A stretch of DNA of 64,000 nucleotides from Micromonospora sp. Llam0 (GTDB lineage: Bacteria > Actinomycetota > Actinomycetes > Mycobacteriales > Micromonosporaceae): assembly GCF_003751085.1 (NCBI RefSeq), contig NZ_RJJY01000001.1, forward strand, positions 5,084,001 through 5,148,000, given 5' to 3'. A program made the position numbers and the translations under genes. Below the pieces are notes generated by a model, which saw nothing but the letters and a program-made list of their open reading frames with translations, did not search any database and had not been told where the DNA came from. Below, one piece after another: positions 41,801 through 50,491 of this stretch. The stretch's first letter is position 1, and every line of letters starts with the position of its first letter.

Positions 41801-44677
41801 CAGGCGGCCCGCGAGCTCGACGTTCCGGCGCCGACGCTGACGTCCAGCTACGCCACCGCGACGGTGGCCGAGATCGCGCAGATCCTCGACGACGCCGCCG
41901 GTGCCGCACCGGCCGGCGACGACGCGGAGCCGGTCGTCGCCGGGGTGGCCCCCTGGGTCCGGGCGTTCGCCGTGGACCTGGTGCCGACCGGGGTCGCCCC
42001 GTCCGCCGGGTCGGGTGTCGACGGTGACTGGCAGGTCTTCACCGCCGGCCACAACCCGCTCGCCGAGCCGCTGGCGGCGGCGCTACGGACGGCCGGAGTG
42101 GGCGACGGGGTGCTGCTCAGTCTGCCCCGCGACGGTCAGCCGGAGCATGTCCCGGTGCTGCTGCGGGCCGCCCGCGCGGCGCTGTCCGCCGGCGGGCCGG
42201 TCCGGTTCGTCGCGGTCGGTGACCGGCGGTCCGCCGCCGGTCTGGCCAAGACGCTGCACCAGGAGCATCCGGAAGTCGACACCACGGTGGTGCTGCTGCC
42301 GTTGCCGGAGCACCCGACAGACGGGGCCGATCCGGCGGACCGCGACGAGGTGGTGCGCCGGCTCGTCGCCGACGTCGGTGCCACGACCGGGTTCAGCGAG
42401 GTGCACTACGACGCCGCCGGTGAGCGGTACGAACCGGTGCTGCGGCCGATCCAGCTGCCGCCCAACGGCGGTGCCGGGATCGGCCCGGACGACGTGCTGC
42501 TGGTCACCGGCGGCGGCAAGGGCATCACCGCCGAGTGCGCCTTGGCGCTGGGCCGGGACACCGGCACCGCCGTCGGTCTGCTCGGCCGCTCCGACCCGGC
42601 CGACGACGCCGAACTGGCCGCCAACCTGGACCGGTTGCGGGCCGCTGGTGTCCGGTTCCACTACGCCCGGGCGGACATCACCGCGGTGGACCAGGTCAAG
42701 GCGGCGGTGAACGCCGTCGAGCAGGCGCTCGGCCAGGTCACCGGGGTGCTGCACGGCGCCGGACGCAACGAACCGACGCCGTTGGCCGCACTCGACGAGG
42801 CCGCTTTCCGCCGTACCCTGGCTCCGAAGATCGACGGCCTGGACGCGGTGCTCGCCGCGACCGACCCGCAGGCGCTGCGGCTGCTGATCACCTTCGGCAG
42901 CATCATCGGCCGGGCCGGTCTGCGCGGCGAGGCGCACTACGCCACCGCCAACGACTGGATGACCGACCTGACCCGCAAGGTCGGCGAGGACCACCCGCAC
43001 ATCCGCTGCCTCGCCCTGGAATGGTCGGTGTGGTCGGGCGCCGGCATGGGTGAACGGCTCGGGGTGCTGGAGTCGCTGACCCGCGACGGCATCTCCCCGA
43101 TCCCGGTCGAGGACGGCATCGCCATCCTCAAGGAGGTGCTGGCCAGCCCGTCCGCGCCGCAGGCGATGGTGGTGATGAGCCGCTCCGACGGGCTGCCGAC
43201 GGTCACCATGGAGCGGCGGGAGCTGCCGCTGCTGCGCTTCGTCGACCGGCCGCAGGTGCACTACCCGGGCGTCGAGCTCGTCGTCGACGCCGACCTGACC
43301 GCCGACGACGACCTCTACCTGCCGGACCACCTGCTCGACGGGGACCTGCTGCTGCCGGCGGTGCTCGGCATGGAGGCGATGGCCCAGGCGGCGCGGGCGC
43401 TGACCGGGCGGATCGAGACGCCGGTGCTGGAGAACGTCGAACTGCTCCGGCCGATCGTGGTGCCGCCGGACGGCAGCAACACCATCCGGATCGCGGTGCT
43501 CGCCGCGCCGGACGGTGCCGTCGACGCGGTGGTCCGCAGCAGCGACACCGGGTTCGCGGCCGACCACTTCCGGGCCCGGCTGCGCTACGACCTGCCGGCC
43601 CGTCCCGAGGTACGGCCAGCGACCGCCGCCACCGAGCTGCTGCCCATCGACCCGGCCAACGAGCTGTACGGGCCGGTGCTGTTCCAGGGGTCGCGGTTCC
43701 AGCGGCTGCAGGGCTACCTGGATCTGGCCGCCACCAACTGCGTGGCGCGGGTGTCGAACCGGTCGGTGGCGCCGTGGTTCGCCCGGTTCCGGCCGGGTGA
43801 GCTGGTGCTCGGCGACCCCGGCACCCGGGACACGGTGATGCACGCCCTGCAGTGCTGCGTACCGGACGCCACGCTGCTGCCGGGGGCGATCGAACGGCTG
43901 CACCTGGCCGACGCGAAGGTCGCCGCCACCCTGGACACCGTCACCATCCACGCGCTGGAACGGTCCCGGGAGGGCGACACCTACCTGTACGACGTGGACG
44001 TCTGTGACCCGGACGGCAACCTCGTCGAACGGTGGGTGGGGCTGCGGCTGCACGCCGTACGCAAACTGGACGGTTCCGGTCCGTGGCTGCCGGCGCTGGT
44101 CGGGCCCTACCTGGAGCGGCGGGTCGGTGCGTTCCTGCCGACCGAACTGCGGGTGGTGGTCCGCCCGGACGACCCACAGGCGACCGAGGTGGCCGACCGG
44201 CGCGAGCAGACCCGCAAGGCGGTCAGCTGGGCGCTGGGCGGCGACACGCAGGTGCGCTACCGGCCGGACGGCAAACCGGAGGTCACCGGCGGCCCGCAGA
44301 TCTCGGCTTCGCACGGTGCCGGGGTGACCGTGGCGGTCACCGGCCCGGCGGCGGTCGGCTGCGACGTCGAGGTGGCCGCCGGCCGTTCCGACGAGGAGTG
44401 GGCCGACCTGCTCGGGGCGGAGAACCTGGCGCTGGCCGCGCTGGTCGCCCGGGAACAGGGCGAGGAGTTGTCGGTGTCGGCGACCCGGGTGTGGGGCGCG
44501 ATCGAGTGCCTACGCAAGAACGGCCACGCGCGGGTCGACCTGGCCGCCGAGCCGAACGCACCGGCCGGTTGGGTGGCGCTGCGGTCCGGGACCACCCGGA
44601 TCGCCACCTTCGCCACCGCGCTGCAGGGGATCGACGACCCGGTGGTCTTCGCGATGTCCGCCGACGGAGGCAGGTGA
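38843..44677 (+). CDS. pksE: Enediyne iterative type I polyketide synthase (PKSE)
   Basis: A 1944-residue synthase with the domain order KS-AT-ACP-KR-DH-PPTase that defines enediyne PKSs. KS catalytic Cys212 is in VDGACSSSLLS. AT Ser656 is in GHSLGE. The ACP phosphopantetheine site is probably Ser978 in LHLSSITVGQ. The KR NADPH motif LLVTGGGKGI is near 1218. The DH histidine near 1495 is in LPDHLLDGD. The C-terminal phosphopantetheinyl transferase has GCDVEV near 1840 and W-x3-E-x3-K (WGAIECLRK), so it can self-activate the ACP. It iteratively builds the linear polyene precursor of the enediyne core. The length is normal for the family. GGAAGG lies six bases upstream of ATG. Confidence 0.98.
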   Translation: MSDRIAVVGIACRYPDADSPNQLWENVLTGRRAFRRLPDERMNHEDYYSPDPAAPDRFYSAKAAVLEGFEFDRVKYRIAGSTFRSTDMTHWLALDTVARALADAGFADGEGLPAASTGVVIGNTLTGEFSRANLLRLRWPYVRRTVGAALREQGWDDPAVTAFLDDLEPRYKAPFPPIDEDTLAGGLANTIAGRICNHFDFKGGGYTVDGACSSSLLSVATACNALSNGELDAAVAGGVDLSIDPFEVIGFAKTGALATAEMRVYDRNSNGFWPGEGCGMLVLMRDEDAVARGLRRHAVIAGWGYSSDGKGGITRPEASGHRLAIRRAYQRAGFGIDSVAYLEGHGTGTAVGDATELRAFTEARREAAPEAEPAAISTVKGNFGHTKAAAGVAGLLKAILAVRQQVIPPATGHVETHPELDVEQPALRVPDSAQLWPADKPIRAAVSSMGFGGINAHVVVETAETSRRTRVGTATTALVRSRQDTELLLFDARTPQELGERLAGLAPWVARLSYAELGDLAAALAGQLAGQPVRAAVVAGSPEQAAGRLSRLAEAVAAGERTVVDATDGVFLGAAGGNPRIGYLFPGQGAGRRADGGALRRRFAEVDTLYRTYQPPAGTDLVATAVAQPRIVTGSAAGLRVLSMMGIEATGAAGHSLGELTALHWAGAMDEPTLLATAAARGRIMADASAGDGTMASISAAPEVVQPLLAGTAAVIAGYNSPQQTVVSGPVAAVEEVGARAERQGLFWTRIAVSHAFHSEAVAPAAVAFGEHLADQSFTPLARSMVSTVTGEPLPADTDVVDLLRRQVLDPVRFTQAVSRLAQSSDLLLEVGPGRILRGLAGEIAPDVPTISLETDSLSLSGLLNAVGAAYALGASIDHDALFQGRFTRPLEPGRPLRFLASPAESAPAGDFAVARQAGAQPTDHAPGSANGSRDQATGRSGADSLEVLRRLAAERAELPLEAVRPDSRPLDELHLSSITVGQIVNQAARELDVPAPTLTSSYATATVAEIAQILDDAAGAAPAGDDAEPVVAGVAPWVRAFAVDLVPTGVAPSAGSGVDGDWQVFTAGHNPLAEPLAAALRTAGVGDGVLLSLPRDGQPEHVPVLLRAARAALSAGGPVRFVAVGDRRSAAGLAKTLHQEHPEVDTTVVLLPLPEHPTDGADPADRDEVVRRLVADVGATTGFSEVHYDAAGERYEPVLRPIQLPPNGGAGIGPDDVLLVTGGGKGITAECALALGRDTGTAVGLLGRSDPADDAELAANLDRLRAAGVRFHYARADITAVDQVKAAVNAVEQALGQVTGVLHGAGRNEPTPLAALDEAAFRRTLAPKIDGLDAVLAATDPQALRLLITFGSIIGRAGLRGEAHYATANDWMTDLTRKVGEDHPHIRCLALEWSVWSGAGMGERLGVLESLTRDGISPIPVEDGIAILKEVLASPSAPQAMVVMSRSDGLPTVTMERRELPLLRFVDRPQVHYPGVELVVDADLTADDDLYLPDHLLDGDLLLPAVLGMEAMAQAARALTGRIETPVLENVELLRPIVVPPDGSNTIRIAVLAAPDGAVDAVVRSSDTGFAADHFRARLRYDLPARPEVRPATAATELLPIDPANELYGPVLFQGSRFQRLQGYLDLAATNCVARVSNRSVAPWFARFRPGELVLGDPGTRDTVMHALQCCVPDATLLPGAIERLHLADAKVAATLDTVTIHALERSREGDTYLYDVDVCDPDGNLVERWVGLRLHAVRKLDGSGPWLPALVGPYLERRVGAFLPTELRVVVRPDDPQATEVADRREQTRKAVSWALGGDTQVRYRPDGKPEVTGGPQISASHGAGVTVAVTGPAAVGCDVEVAAGRSDEEWADLLGAENLALAALVAREQGEELSVSATRVWGAIECLRKNGHARVDLAAEPNAPAGWVALRSGTTRIATFATALQGIDDPVVFAMSADGGR

Positions 44678-44680
44678 GTC

Positions 44681-45160
44681 ATGGAGTCCTACTACGAGTA
44701 CCGGCACCTGGTGGGTTTCGAGGAGACCAACCTGGTGGGCAACGTCTACTACGTCAACTATCTGCGCTGGCAGGGCCGGTGCCGGGAGATGTTCCTGCGG
44801 GACCGCGCGCCGGAGGTGCTGGCCGACATCCGGGACGATCTCAAGCTGTTCACCCTCAAGTGCGAGTGTGAGTTCTTCGCCGAGATCAGCGCCTTCGACG
44901 AGTTGTCGATCCGGATGCGGTTGGAGGACCTGACCCAGACCCAGATCGGCTTCGCGTTCGACTACGTCCGGCTGCGGGACGGCTTCGAGGAGCTGGTCGC
45001 CCGCGGCCGGCAGCGGATCGCGTGCATGCGCGGGCCGAACACCGACACCCGCCCGGCCCGGGTGCCGGACCCGTTGCGGATCGCGCTGTCGCACTACGCC
45101 GTCAGCGGCGGCAACGGCAACGGGCAGCGCCGGGTGCTCGAAGACGTCAGGGAGGGCTGA
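44681..45160 (+). CDS. Enediyne thioesterase E10 (hotdog fold)
   Basis: A 159-residue hotdog thioesterase matching the CalE7/SgcE10/DynE7 family: RHLVGFEETNLVGNVYYVNY followed by LRWQGRCREMFL, then ECEFFAEISAFDELSIRMRL. These enzymes lack the usual acidic catalytic residue of hotdog thioesterases and release or decarboxylate the PKSE-bound polyene. It begins three bases after pksE, so it is co-translated. Confidence 0.96.
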   Translation: MESYYEYRHLVGFEETNLVGNVYYVNYLRWQGRCREMFLRDRAPEVLADIRDDLKLFTLKCECEFFAEISAFDELSIRMRLEDLTQTQIGFAFDYVRLRDGFEELVARGRQRIACMRGPNTDTRPARVPDPLRIALSHYAVSGGNGNGQRRVLEDVREG

Positions 45161-45162
45161 CC

Positions 45163-45714
45163 GTGGCTACCGACAAGCAGACCGCGCCGGGCACCGCGCC
45201 GGCCGGATCCAACGGTACGGGCAGGGGCGACCACGCCGAGCTACGGACCGTCATGGGCATGTTCGCCACCGGCGTCACCCTGGTGACGTCCGGGACCGAC
45301 CTGCCGCACGGGATGACCGCGAACGCGTTCACCTCGGTGTCGCTGGACCCGGCGTTGGTGCTGGTGTGCGTCAAGCGCACCGCGGTCCTGCACGCGACGG
45401 TCCTGGCCCAGGGCACCTTCGCGGTGTCGATCCTGGGCTCCGACCAGGAAGGGTTGGCCCGCTACTTCGCCAGCTCGTCCCGGCCGCGGGACGAACGGGA
45501 GTTCGAGACGGTCGACCACTGGGCGGGGCGGCACACCGGCGCCCCGATCATCTCCGGCAGCCTGGCCTGGGTGGAGTGCAAGCTGGCCGCCGTCTACGAC
45601 GGTGGCGACCACTCCATCTTCCTCGGCTCGGTGCTGGGCACCGGCCGCGGCGACAGCCGCGACGCGTTGTTGTTCCATGGTGGCCGTTTCGTCGAGGTCG
45701 CCGACCGAGGCTGA
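45163..45714 (+). CDS. Flavin reductase (HpaC/E6-like), FMN-binding split barrel
   Basis: A 183-residue flavin-reductase-like protein: HAELRTVMGMFATGVTLVTS, HGMTANAFTSVSLDPALVLVCV and FAVSILGSDQEGLARYFASS. Such NAD(P)H:flavin reductases supply reduced flavin to two-component monooxygenases, and in C-1027-type clusters the E6 protein does so. GTG 45163 lies two bases after the thioesterase stop with GGAGGG six bases upstream. It is the last gene of the plus-strand core operon and is followed by a hairpin terminator. Confidence 0.92.
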   Translation: MATDKQTAPGTAPAGSNGTGRGDHAELRTVMGMFATGVTLVTSGTDLPHGMTANAFTSVSLDPALVLVCVKRTAVLHATVLAQGTFAVSILGSDQEGLARYFASSSRPRDEREFETVDHWAGRHTGAPIISGSLAWVECKLAAVYDGGDHSIFLGSVLGTGRGDSRDALLFHGGRFVEVADRG

Positions 45715-45730
45715 CCCGACCCGCCACCCG

Positions 45731-45765
45731 ACCGGGCGGTCCCGCGCGCAGCGGGGCCGCCCGGT
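45731..45765 (+). terminator. Terminator of the enediyne core operon
   Basis: A nearly perfect 15-bp stem (ACCGGGCGG-T-CCCGC pairing with 45751-45765, one G-T pair) around GCGCA, followed by CCCTTTC, 16 bases after the flavin-reductase stop. Confidence 0.7.
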
Positions 45766-45830
45766 CCCTTTCACCGCATCATGCGGTCCATGTCAGACAG
45801 CCGGTGCCCCGTCGCCGGCCGGACATGACA

Positions 45831-45862
45831 CAGCCGGCGCTCGCGGGTGCGAGCGCCGGCTG
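45831..45862 (-). terminator. Terminator of the P450/unbL operon
   Basis: Perfect 14-bp stem, CAGCCGGCGCTCGC (45831-45844) with 45849-45862, and a GGGT loop, 19 bases past the stop of the convergent P450 gene. Confidence 0.7.
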
Positions 45863-45881
45863 CGGCGGGTGGGCGGGTCGG

Positions 45882-47252
45882 TCAGGCCTCGTGGACCCGC
45901 ATCGGCAGGCCGCCCCGGACCCGCAGCGTCAGCATCGGCTCGGGGACCAGGCGGTAGCCGGGCTGCACCGACAACCGCATCCGGCGCGCCACGCAGGCAA
46001 TCACGAACACCGCCTCCATCAGCCCCAGGTTGTTGCCGACGCAGAAGCGGGGGCCGGCGCCGAACGGAATGTACGCGTACCGGGGCCGGTCGGTGCCGCG
46101 GTCGGGATCGAACCGGTCCGGGTCGAACCGGTCCGGATGCGGCCAGAATTCCGGATGCCGGTGCAGGGTGTACGGGCAGAGCACCAGGTCCGCGCCGGCC
46201 GGCACGTGGTAGCCGCCGACGACGTCGTCGCCCTGGGCGATCCGGGGCAGCAGCCAGACCGGCGGGTAGAGCCGCATCACCTCGTCGACGACCATCGCGG
46301 TGTACCGCAGCCCGTGCAGGTCCTCGTAGACCGGCGTCCGGTCGCCGAGCACCTCGACCGCCTCGGCGTGCACCCGCTCCCAGACGTCGTGGTGCCGGTC
46401 GAGCAGATGGAACGCCCAGGTCAGCGTGCTGGCGGTGGTCTCGTGGCCGGCCAGCAGCAGGGTCACCAGCTCGTCGCGCATCCGCTGCCGGGCGACCCGC
46501 GGGTCGGCCTCCTCGCTGGTCGATCCGATCAACCGGGACACCACGTCGTCGCGTTCGGCGATCCCGCCGGCCGCCCGTCGCCGGGCGACCAGCTGGTCGA
46601 CGACGTCCTGCAGCTCGGCGCGGGCCTGACGGAACCGCCGCTGCCGGCGCAGCGGCACCCAGGTCGGCACCGCGCCCAGCGACATCATCTCGAAGATGGC
46701 CTGGTCCTGAACGGCTTCGAACGCGTCGCCGATGCCACCGAACTCACTCAGGTCGGTGTCGAGCAGCGTCCGCCCCAGCACCCCGAGGGTCAGGTCGGTC
46801 ATCTCGTGCCGGATGTCGACCGGTTCGTCGCGGCCGACCATGGTGTGCAGCCGGTCGGCCAGCCCGACCGCCTCCTCGGCGATCGCGCCGGCCTGCCGGG
46901 CGATGCGCCGGGCCTGGAACACCGGCTGGATCGTCTTGCGCTGCTTGCGCCACAGCTCGCCCTCACTGGTCAGCAGGCCGTCGCCGAGGGTACGGCGAGC
47001 GTGGACCAGCCCGATCCCCTTGTGGTAGTTGCCCGGGTTCTCGGCGAGCACGTGCTTGGCGTGGTCGGGGTGATTGAAGAAGTACAGCGTCTTCGGCCCC
47101 AGCGGCAGCCGGACGGCGTCGCCGTAGCGGGCCGACACCGACCGCATCACGTCCAGCCGGTTGCGGGCCATCCGGGCCAGCAGCCTCGGCGCCGACCAGG
47201 GCGACGGCCCGGGCGGACGCAGCCGGCTGGGCCGGTCGGCGAGCGCGGTCAC
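45882..47252 (-). CDS. Cytochrome P450
   Basis: A 456-residue P450 with the I-helix oxygen-binding motif LLLAGHETTASTL, the K-helix EVMRLYPPVW (ExxR) and the haem-binding loop FGAGPRFCVGNN with Cys404. The N-terminal region LRPPGPSPWSAPRLLARMAR has a proline-rich hinge. The sequence is closer to the CYP102/CYP4-like long-chain hydroxylase style than to typical CYP107 enzymes. Likely role: oxygenation of the enediyne core or a linked unit (inference from its GTGA overlap with unbL). It needs ferredoxin partners not seen in the window. Confidence 0.95.
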   Translation of the reverse strand: MTALADRPSRLRPPGPSPWSAPRLLARMARNRLDVMRSVSARYGDAVRLPLGPKTLYFFNHPDHAKHVLAENPGNYHKGIGLVHARRTLGDGLLTSEGELWRKQRKTIQPVFQARRIARQAGAIAEEAVGLADRLHTMVGRDEPVDIRHEMTDLTLGVLGRTLLDTDLSEFGGIGDAFEAVQDQAIFEMMSLGAVPTWVPLRRQRRFRQARAELQDVVDQLVARRRAAGGIAERDDVVSRLIGSTSEEADPRVARQRMRDELVTLLLAGHETTASTLTWAFHLLDRHHDVWERVHAEAVEVLGDRTPVYEDLHGLRYTAMVVDEVMRLYPPVWLLPRIAQGDDVVGGYHVPAGADLVLCPYTLHRHPEFWPHPDRFDPDRFDPDRGTDRPRYAYIPFGAGPRFCVGNNLGLMEAVFVIACVARRMRLSVQPGYRLVPEPMLTLRVRGGLPMRVHEA

Positions 47253-48235
47253 GACTGCGCCCCGACGTCGGCGCGGAACCGCGCGGCGACGGCACATCGC
47301 CACACCTCGTACGCCGGCAGGTCGGACTCCGCCGTGACGGACGGAATCTCCTCGTCGGTGATCCGGGCCGCCTCGACCGCGCTGGTGCGGCAGAACACCT
47401 CGGTGGCCAGCTCGGTGTGCGGCGTCAGCAGCCCGGCTCGGATCCGGGCCTGGGCGGCGAACGCGCTGGCCTGAGCGACGAACGGGGCGTGGTCGCCGGA
47501 ACGGCGCAGGAAGAGGGCGAGTTCCTCCTCGGTGGCACCACCGGCGTACGTCGCGGCCAGCCCGGCACCGCTGTACAGGTCCTGGTGCCGGGTGACCGGG
47601 AAGGCGTCGATCAGGTCGGCGGCGAGCCCCGGGTCGGAGCCGGCGACGAACCAGATGGCCCGGCCGATGCCCTGGTCGACGACGCGGTCGGCGTACCACG
47701 CCGGGCCTTCCGGCGGCCAGGGGAAGCCGCGTACCGGCCGCCGGTCGACGACGTACTCAGGGGTGTGGAAGTACGCCTGATGGAAGCCGTATCCGTCGAG
47801 CACCAGCCAGCGCAGCAGCGGGTCGGCGGCGGCCGCGCTGGCCCGGCCCCAGAGGAACCGGGGCAGCCGGGCCATCGCCCAGCCGATGCCGACGTACGCC
47901 ATGTAGACGTGCCGGTCACCGGTCCCGGCGAGGAACTCGGCGCTGCGGCGGGGTGTCCCCGGGGTGATCGCGTCGACAAGCGCGAAGCCCATCGCCGCGC
48001 CCTCGTAGGCGAACCCCTGGAAGCGGGTCGGTAGCGGAGCGAGGTCGGTGTCGACGTCGGTGACCCGACGGGCGCCGGCGGCCGACGACAGCCCGGCGAG
48101 GAACGCGGCACCGACGGATTCCAGGACCTCAACCGCTTCCGGCCCTTTGTTGTGGAAGCCTCGAACAGATACCCGGGTCTGCGAAATGTCAGGGGTCAGG
48201 ACTCGGCGCCTGAGCCCTCGGATGATTCCGGTCAC
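47249..48235 (-). CDS. unbL: Enediyne biosynthesis protein UnbL / E5 (DUF1702)
   Basis: A 328-residue DUF1702 protein: RRRVLTPDISQTRVSVRGFH, RFQGFAYEGAAMGFALVDAI, VYMAYVGIGWAMARLPRFLW, LRWLVLDGYGFHQAYFHT, DQGIGRAIWFVAGSDPGLAA and DLYSGAGLAATYAGGA. This is the E5 member of the conserved enediyne set. It stands on the opposite strand from the rest of the core, in an operon with the P450. GTG 48235 has GGGAG upstream and its TGA overlaps the P450 GTG. The biochemical role of UnbL is not established. Confidence 0.94.
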   Translation of the reverse strand: MTGIIRGLRRRVLTPDISQTRVSVRGFHNKGPEAVEVLESVGAAFLAGLSSAAGARRVTDVDTDLAPLPTRFQGFAYEGAAMGFALVDAITPGTPRRSAEFLAGTGDRHVYMAYVGIGWAMARLPRFLWGRASAAAADPLLRWLVLDGYGFHQAYFHTPEYVVDRRPVRGFPWPPEGPAWYADRVVDQGIGRAIWFVAGSDPGLAADLIDAFPVTRHQDLYSGAGLAATYAGGATEEELALFLRRSGDHAPFVAQASAFAAQARIRAGLLTPHTELATEVFCRTSAVEAARITDEEIPSVTAESDLPAYEVWRCAVAARFRADVGAQS

Positions 48236-48555
48236 CTATCGCTCCCATTCATCCAGATCAGACAAGCATCATCATTGATCGTCCCGTGGCGACAGTCTGA
48301 TCGCCACTTCCCGATTGCCCTGCGACCTGCGGCTGAGCTGCCTCAACAACAGCACTTTGAGAGAAGACCACCATCGCTCTCCGGGGCACGATCGGACCGG
48401 ACCGACACCTACTTAATTGCTGGGCTACACACCGCAGGACGACCTGTGCGGGCACCCTACGCCCGTACGGGAAATTTGTTTGCTCAGGCTCCGGCTGGTC
48501 GACGCACGATACCCGACCCGAGGCGCATGAGTGGATTCCAGAATGGAGGAGACCG
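48236..48555. promoter_or_regulatory. Divergent promoter region unbL / epimerase-like gene
   Basis: 320 gene-free bases between two divergent starts. No clear palindrome was found. It must contain the unbL-P450 promoter and that of the NAD-dependent epimerase-like gene (GGAGGAG five bases before its ATG). Confidence 0.4.
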
Positions 48556-49608
48556 ATGTTGGTCCTGGTCACCGGCGGCACCGGATTCGTCGGCGCGCAC
48601 ACGGTCGCGGCGACGGTCGCCGCCGGCCACCGGGTCCGGGTGCTGGCCCGCGACGCCGCCGGGGTGGCCCGGGCGGTGGCACCGCTGGGAGTGCCCGACA
48701 CGGCGGTCGAGGTGGTGGTCGGTGACGTCACCGACCCGGCAGCGGCCGACCGGGCGGTCCGGGGCACCGACGCGGTGGTGCACGCCGCCTCGGTCTACTC
48801 GTTCGACAGCCGGCACCACGCCGCGACCCGCCGGACCAACGTACGCGGCACCGAGCTGGTCCTGGCGGCGGCGCGTGACCTGGGGGTGGCCCGCACGGTG
48901 TACGTCTCCACGGTGGGCGCGTTGCTGCCGGCGGCCGGCTCGACGGTCGGTCCGCGTTCGCCGGTCGGCACCGCAAGCGAGCCCTACCTGGCCAGCAAGG
49001 CGGCGGCGGAACGGGTCGCCCGCCGCCACCAGGAACAGGGCGCGCCGGTGGTGATCAGTTACCCGCCGGCGCTGCTCGGCCCGGACGATCCGAAGGTCGG
49101 TGACCAGACCGCCCGGCTGCGGTACGTGCTGCGCGGCATGATGCCGGTCTGGCCGACCGGTGGCTTCCCGCTCGGCGACGTCCGCGACACCGCCGCCTTG
49201 CACGCGGCGCTGCTCACCGCGCCGAGCGACGGCCTGGACCGCTACTTCGGACCGGGACGCTACGTCAGCACCCGCGACTATGTGGCCACCGTCCGCGCGG
49301 TGACCGGGCGGCGGCTGCCCACGCTGTTCCTGCCGGCCCGGGCGATGCTGCCGTTCGCCCGACTCACCGACCTGGTGCAGCGGGTCTGGCCGTGGCACAT
49401 CCCGGCCGAGTACGGCGCCTGCTACGTCTGTGCCTGCGCGGCGCAGCCACCGCAGGACGCACCGCCGCTGGGGCCGACCGCTCGACCGTTCGACCGGACG
49501 GTCGCCGAAACGGTGCGCTGGCTGCACCGGACCGGGCGGCTCTCCGACGAGCAGGCCGGACGCCTGTCGACCGACCCGGCCGGACAGCCATCGGCCGACC
49601 GACAGTGA
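48556..49608 (+). CDS. NAD(P)-dependent epimerase/dehydratase-like (extended SDR)
   Basis: A 350-residue extended SDR: TGGTGFVGAHTVAATVAAGH at the N terminus, VVHAASVYSFDSRHH, VYVSTVGALLP and the active-site lysine in YLASKAAAERVARRH (YxxxK). The sequence resembles dihydroflavonol reductase/3-beta-HSD-like members rather than sugar epimerases. ATG 48556 follows GGAGGAG. It could reduce a carbonyl in enediyne tailoring. The C-terminal 40 residues are low-complexity Pro/Ala/Asp-rich and probably disordered. Confidence 0.88.
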   Translation: MLVLVTGGTGFVGAHTVAATVAAGHRVRVLARDAAGVARAVAPLGVPDTAVEVVVGDVTDPAAADRAVRGTDAVVHAASVYSFDSRHHAATRRTNVRGTELVLAAARDLGVARTVYVSTVGALLPAAGSTVGPRSPVGTASEPYLASKAAAERVARRHQEQGAPVVISYPPALLGPDDPKVGDQTARLRYVLRGMMPVWPTGGFPLGDVRDTAALHAALLTAPSDGLDRYFGPGRYVSTRDYVATVRAVTGRRLPTLFLPARAMLPFARLTDLVQRVWPWHIPAEYGACYVCACAAQPPQDAPPLGPTARPFDRTVAETVRWLHRTGRLSDEQAGRLSTDPAGQPSADRQ

Positions 49609-49645
49609 TCCGCCGTGGTGACACGGCCGTACCAGGGAGGCATGC

Positions 49646-50485
49646 ATGTCCGACAGCGAGTCCGTCCGTGCCGAGCCAGGCACCTCAGGCGCCGGGTCGG
49701 CCCACAATGGGTCGACAGCGGCTGGGTCGACCTACAACGAGCCGGCCCACAACGAGCCGGCCCGGCCGGGGCCGGCAATGGCCGGGTACCGGCAGGTCCG
49801 CCGCAACATGACCGATCTGCTCGTCTCCGGTCCACCGGACCTGGCCGCGGCCGTGCCCGGCTGCCCGGACTGGAACGTCGGGCAGTTGGCCAGCCACCTG
49901 GTCCAGGTCTGCGCCATGGTGCACGACCGGATCATCTCGGGTGAGGCGGCCGCGGAAGGCGCCGGCGGCGGACCGCCACCAGCCGGAATCCAGTTCTCGC
50001 TGCTACCTGCGGACCGCGCGACCGCGCCGCTGCCGGCCGGCGGGATCGGTGAGCTCCTCGACGACTGGGCGCGCCTGAGCGGGCCGGTCGAACAGTTCCT
50101 CAGCGAAGCGTTCTCCATCCGGCGGGGCATTCTCGTGATGGACGCGTTCACCCATGAGCTGGATCTACGCCAAGCGCTCGGGGTGGCACCGCCGACGCCG
50201 GAGCACCCGGCGTTGCCGGTGGCGATGGGCATCCTGGCGAAGGGGCTGTCCCTGTCGACCCGTGGTCACGCTCTGCCGGCGCTGCGGGTCGAATCCGAAC
50301 TCGGCCAGTGGCTGGTCGGGGAGGGCGAACCCGCGGCCACCGTCGCCGGCTCCTGGTACGACATCTATCAAGCGATGTCCGGCCGGCTGACCGAGGACCG
50401 CATCCGAGGGTTGCGCTGGAGCATCGACCCGGCGCCGTGGATTCCGGCGTTCACCTGGGGGCCGTTCGTCGTTCCCGCTCGGTGA
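49646..50485 (+). CDS. Mycothiol-dependent maleylpyruvate-isomerase-type / DinB-like protein
   Basis: A 279-residue protein: a disordered N-terminal 45 residues with repeats of (Y/H)NEPA, then a DinB/MPI helix bundle (VPGCPDWNVGQLASHLVQVC with the first His, and MDAFTHELDLRQALG with a second). This matches actinobacterial maleylpyruvate isomerase-N proteins. It follows the epimerase-like gene by 37 bases on the same strand and ends before a very strong terminator. The substrate is unknown. Confidence 0.8.
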   Translation: MSDSESVRAEPGTSGAGSAHNGSTAAGSTYNEPAHNEPARPGPAMAGYRQVRRNMTDLLVSGPPDLAAAVPGCPDWNVGQLASHLVQVCAMVHDRIISGEAAAEGAGGGPPPAGIQFSLLPADRATAPLPAGGIGELLDDWARLSGPVEQFLSEAFSIRRGILVMDAFTHELDLRQALGVAPPTPEHPALPVAMGILAKGLSLSTRGHALPALRVESELGQWLVGEGEPAATVAGSWYDIYQAMSGRLTEDRIRGLRWSIDPAPWIPAFTWGPFVVPAR

Positions 50486-50491
50486 CCTTGC

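Noticed and set aside
38681..44314. Long minus-strand open frames (1123 and 743 codons) opposite pksE
   Set aside because: Antisense shadows of a high-GC PKS gene, with low-complexity Arg/Gly/Pro-rich products and no domains.
45366..47474. 702-codon plus-strand open frame over flavin reductase and P450
   Set aside because: Shadow of two genes on opposite strands; no recognisable domain and composition typical of antisense high-GC DNA.
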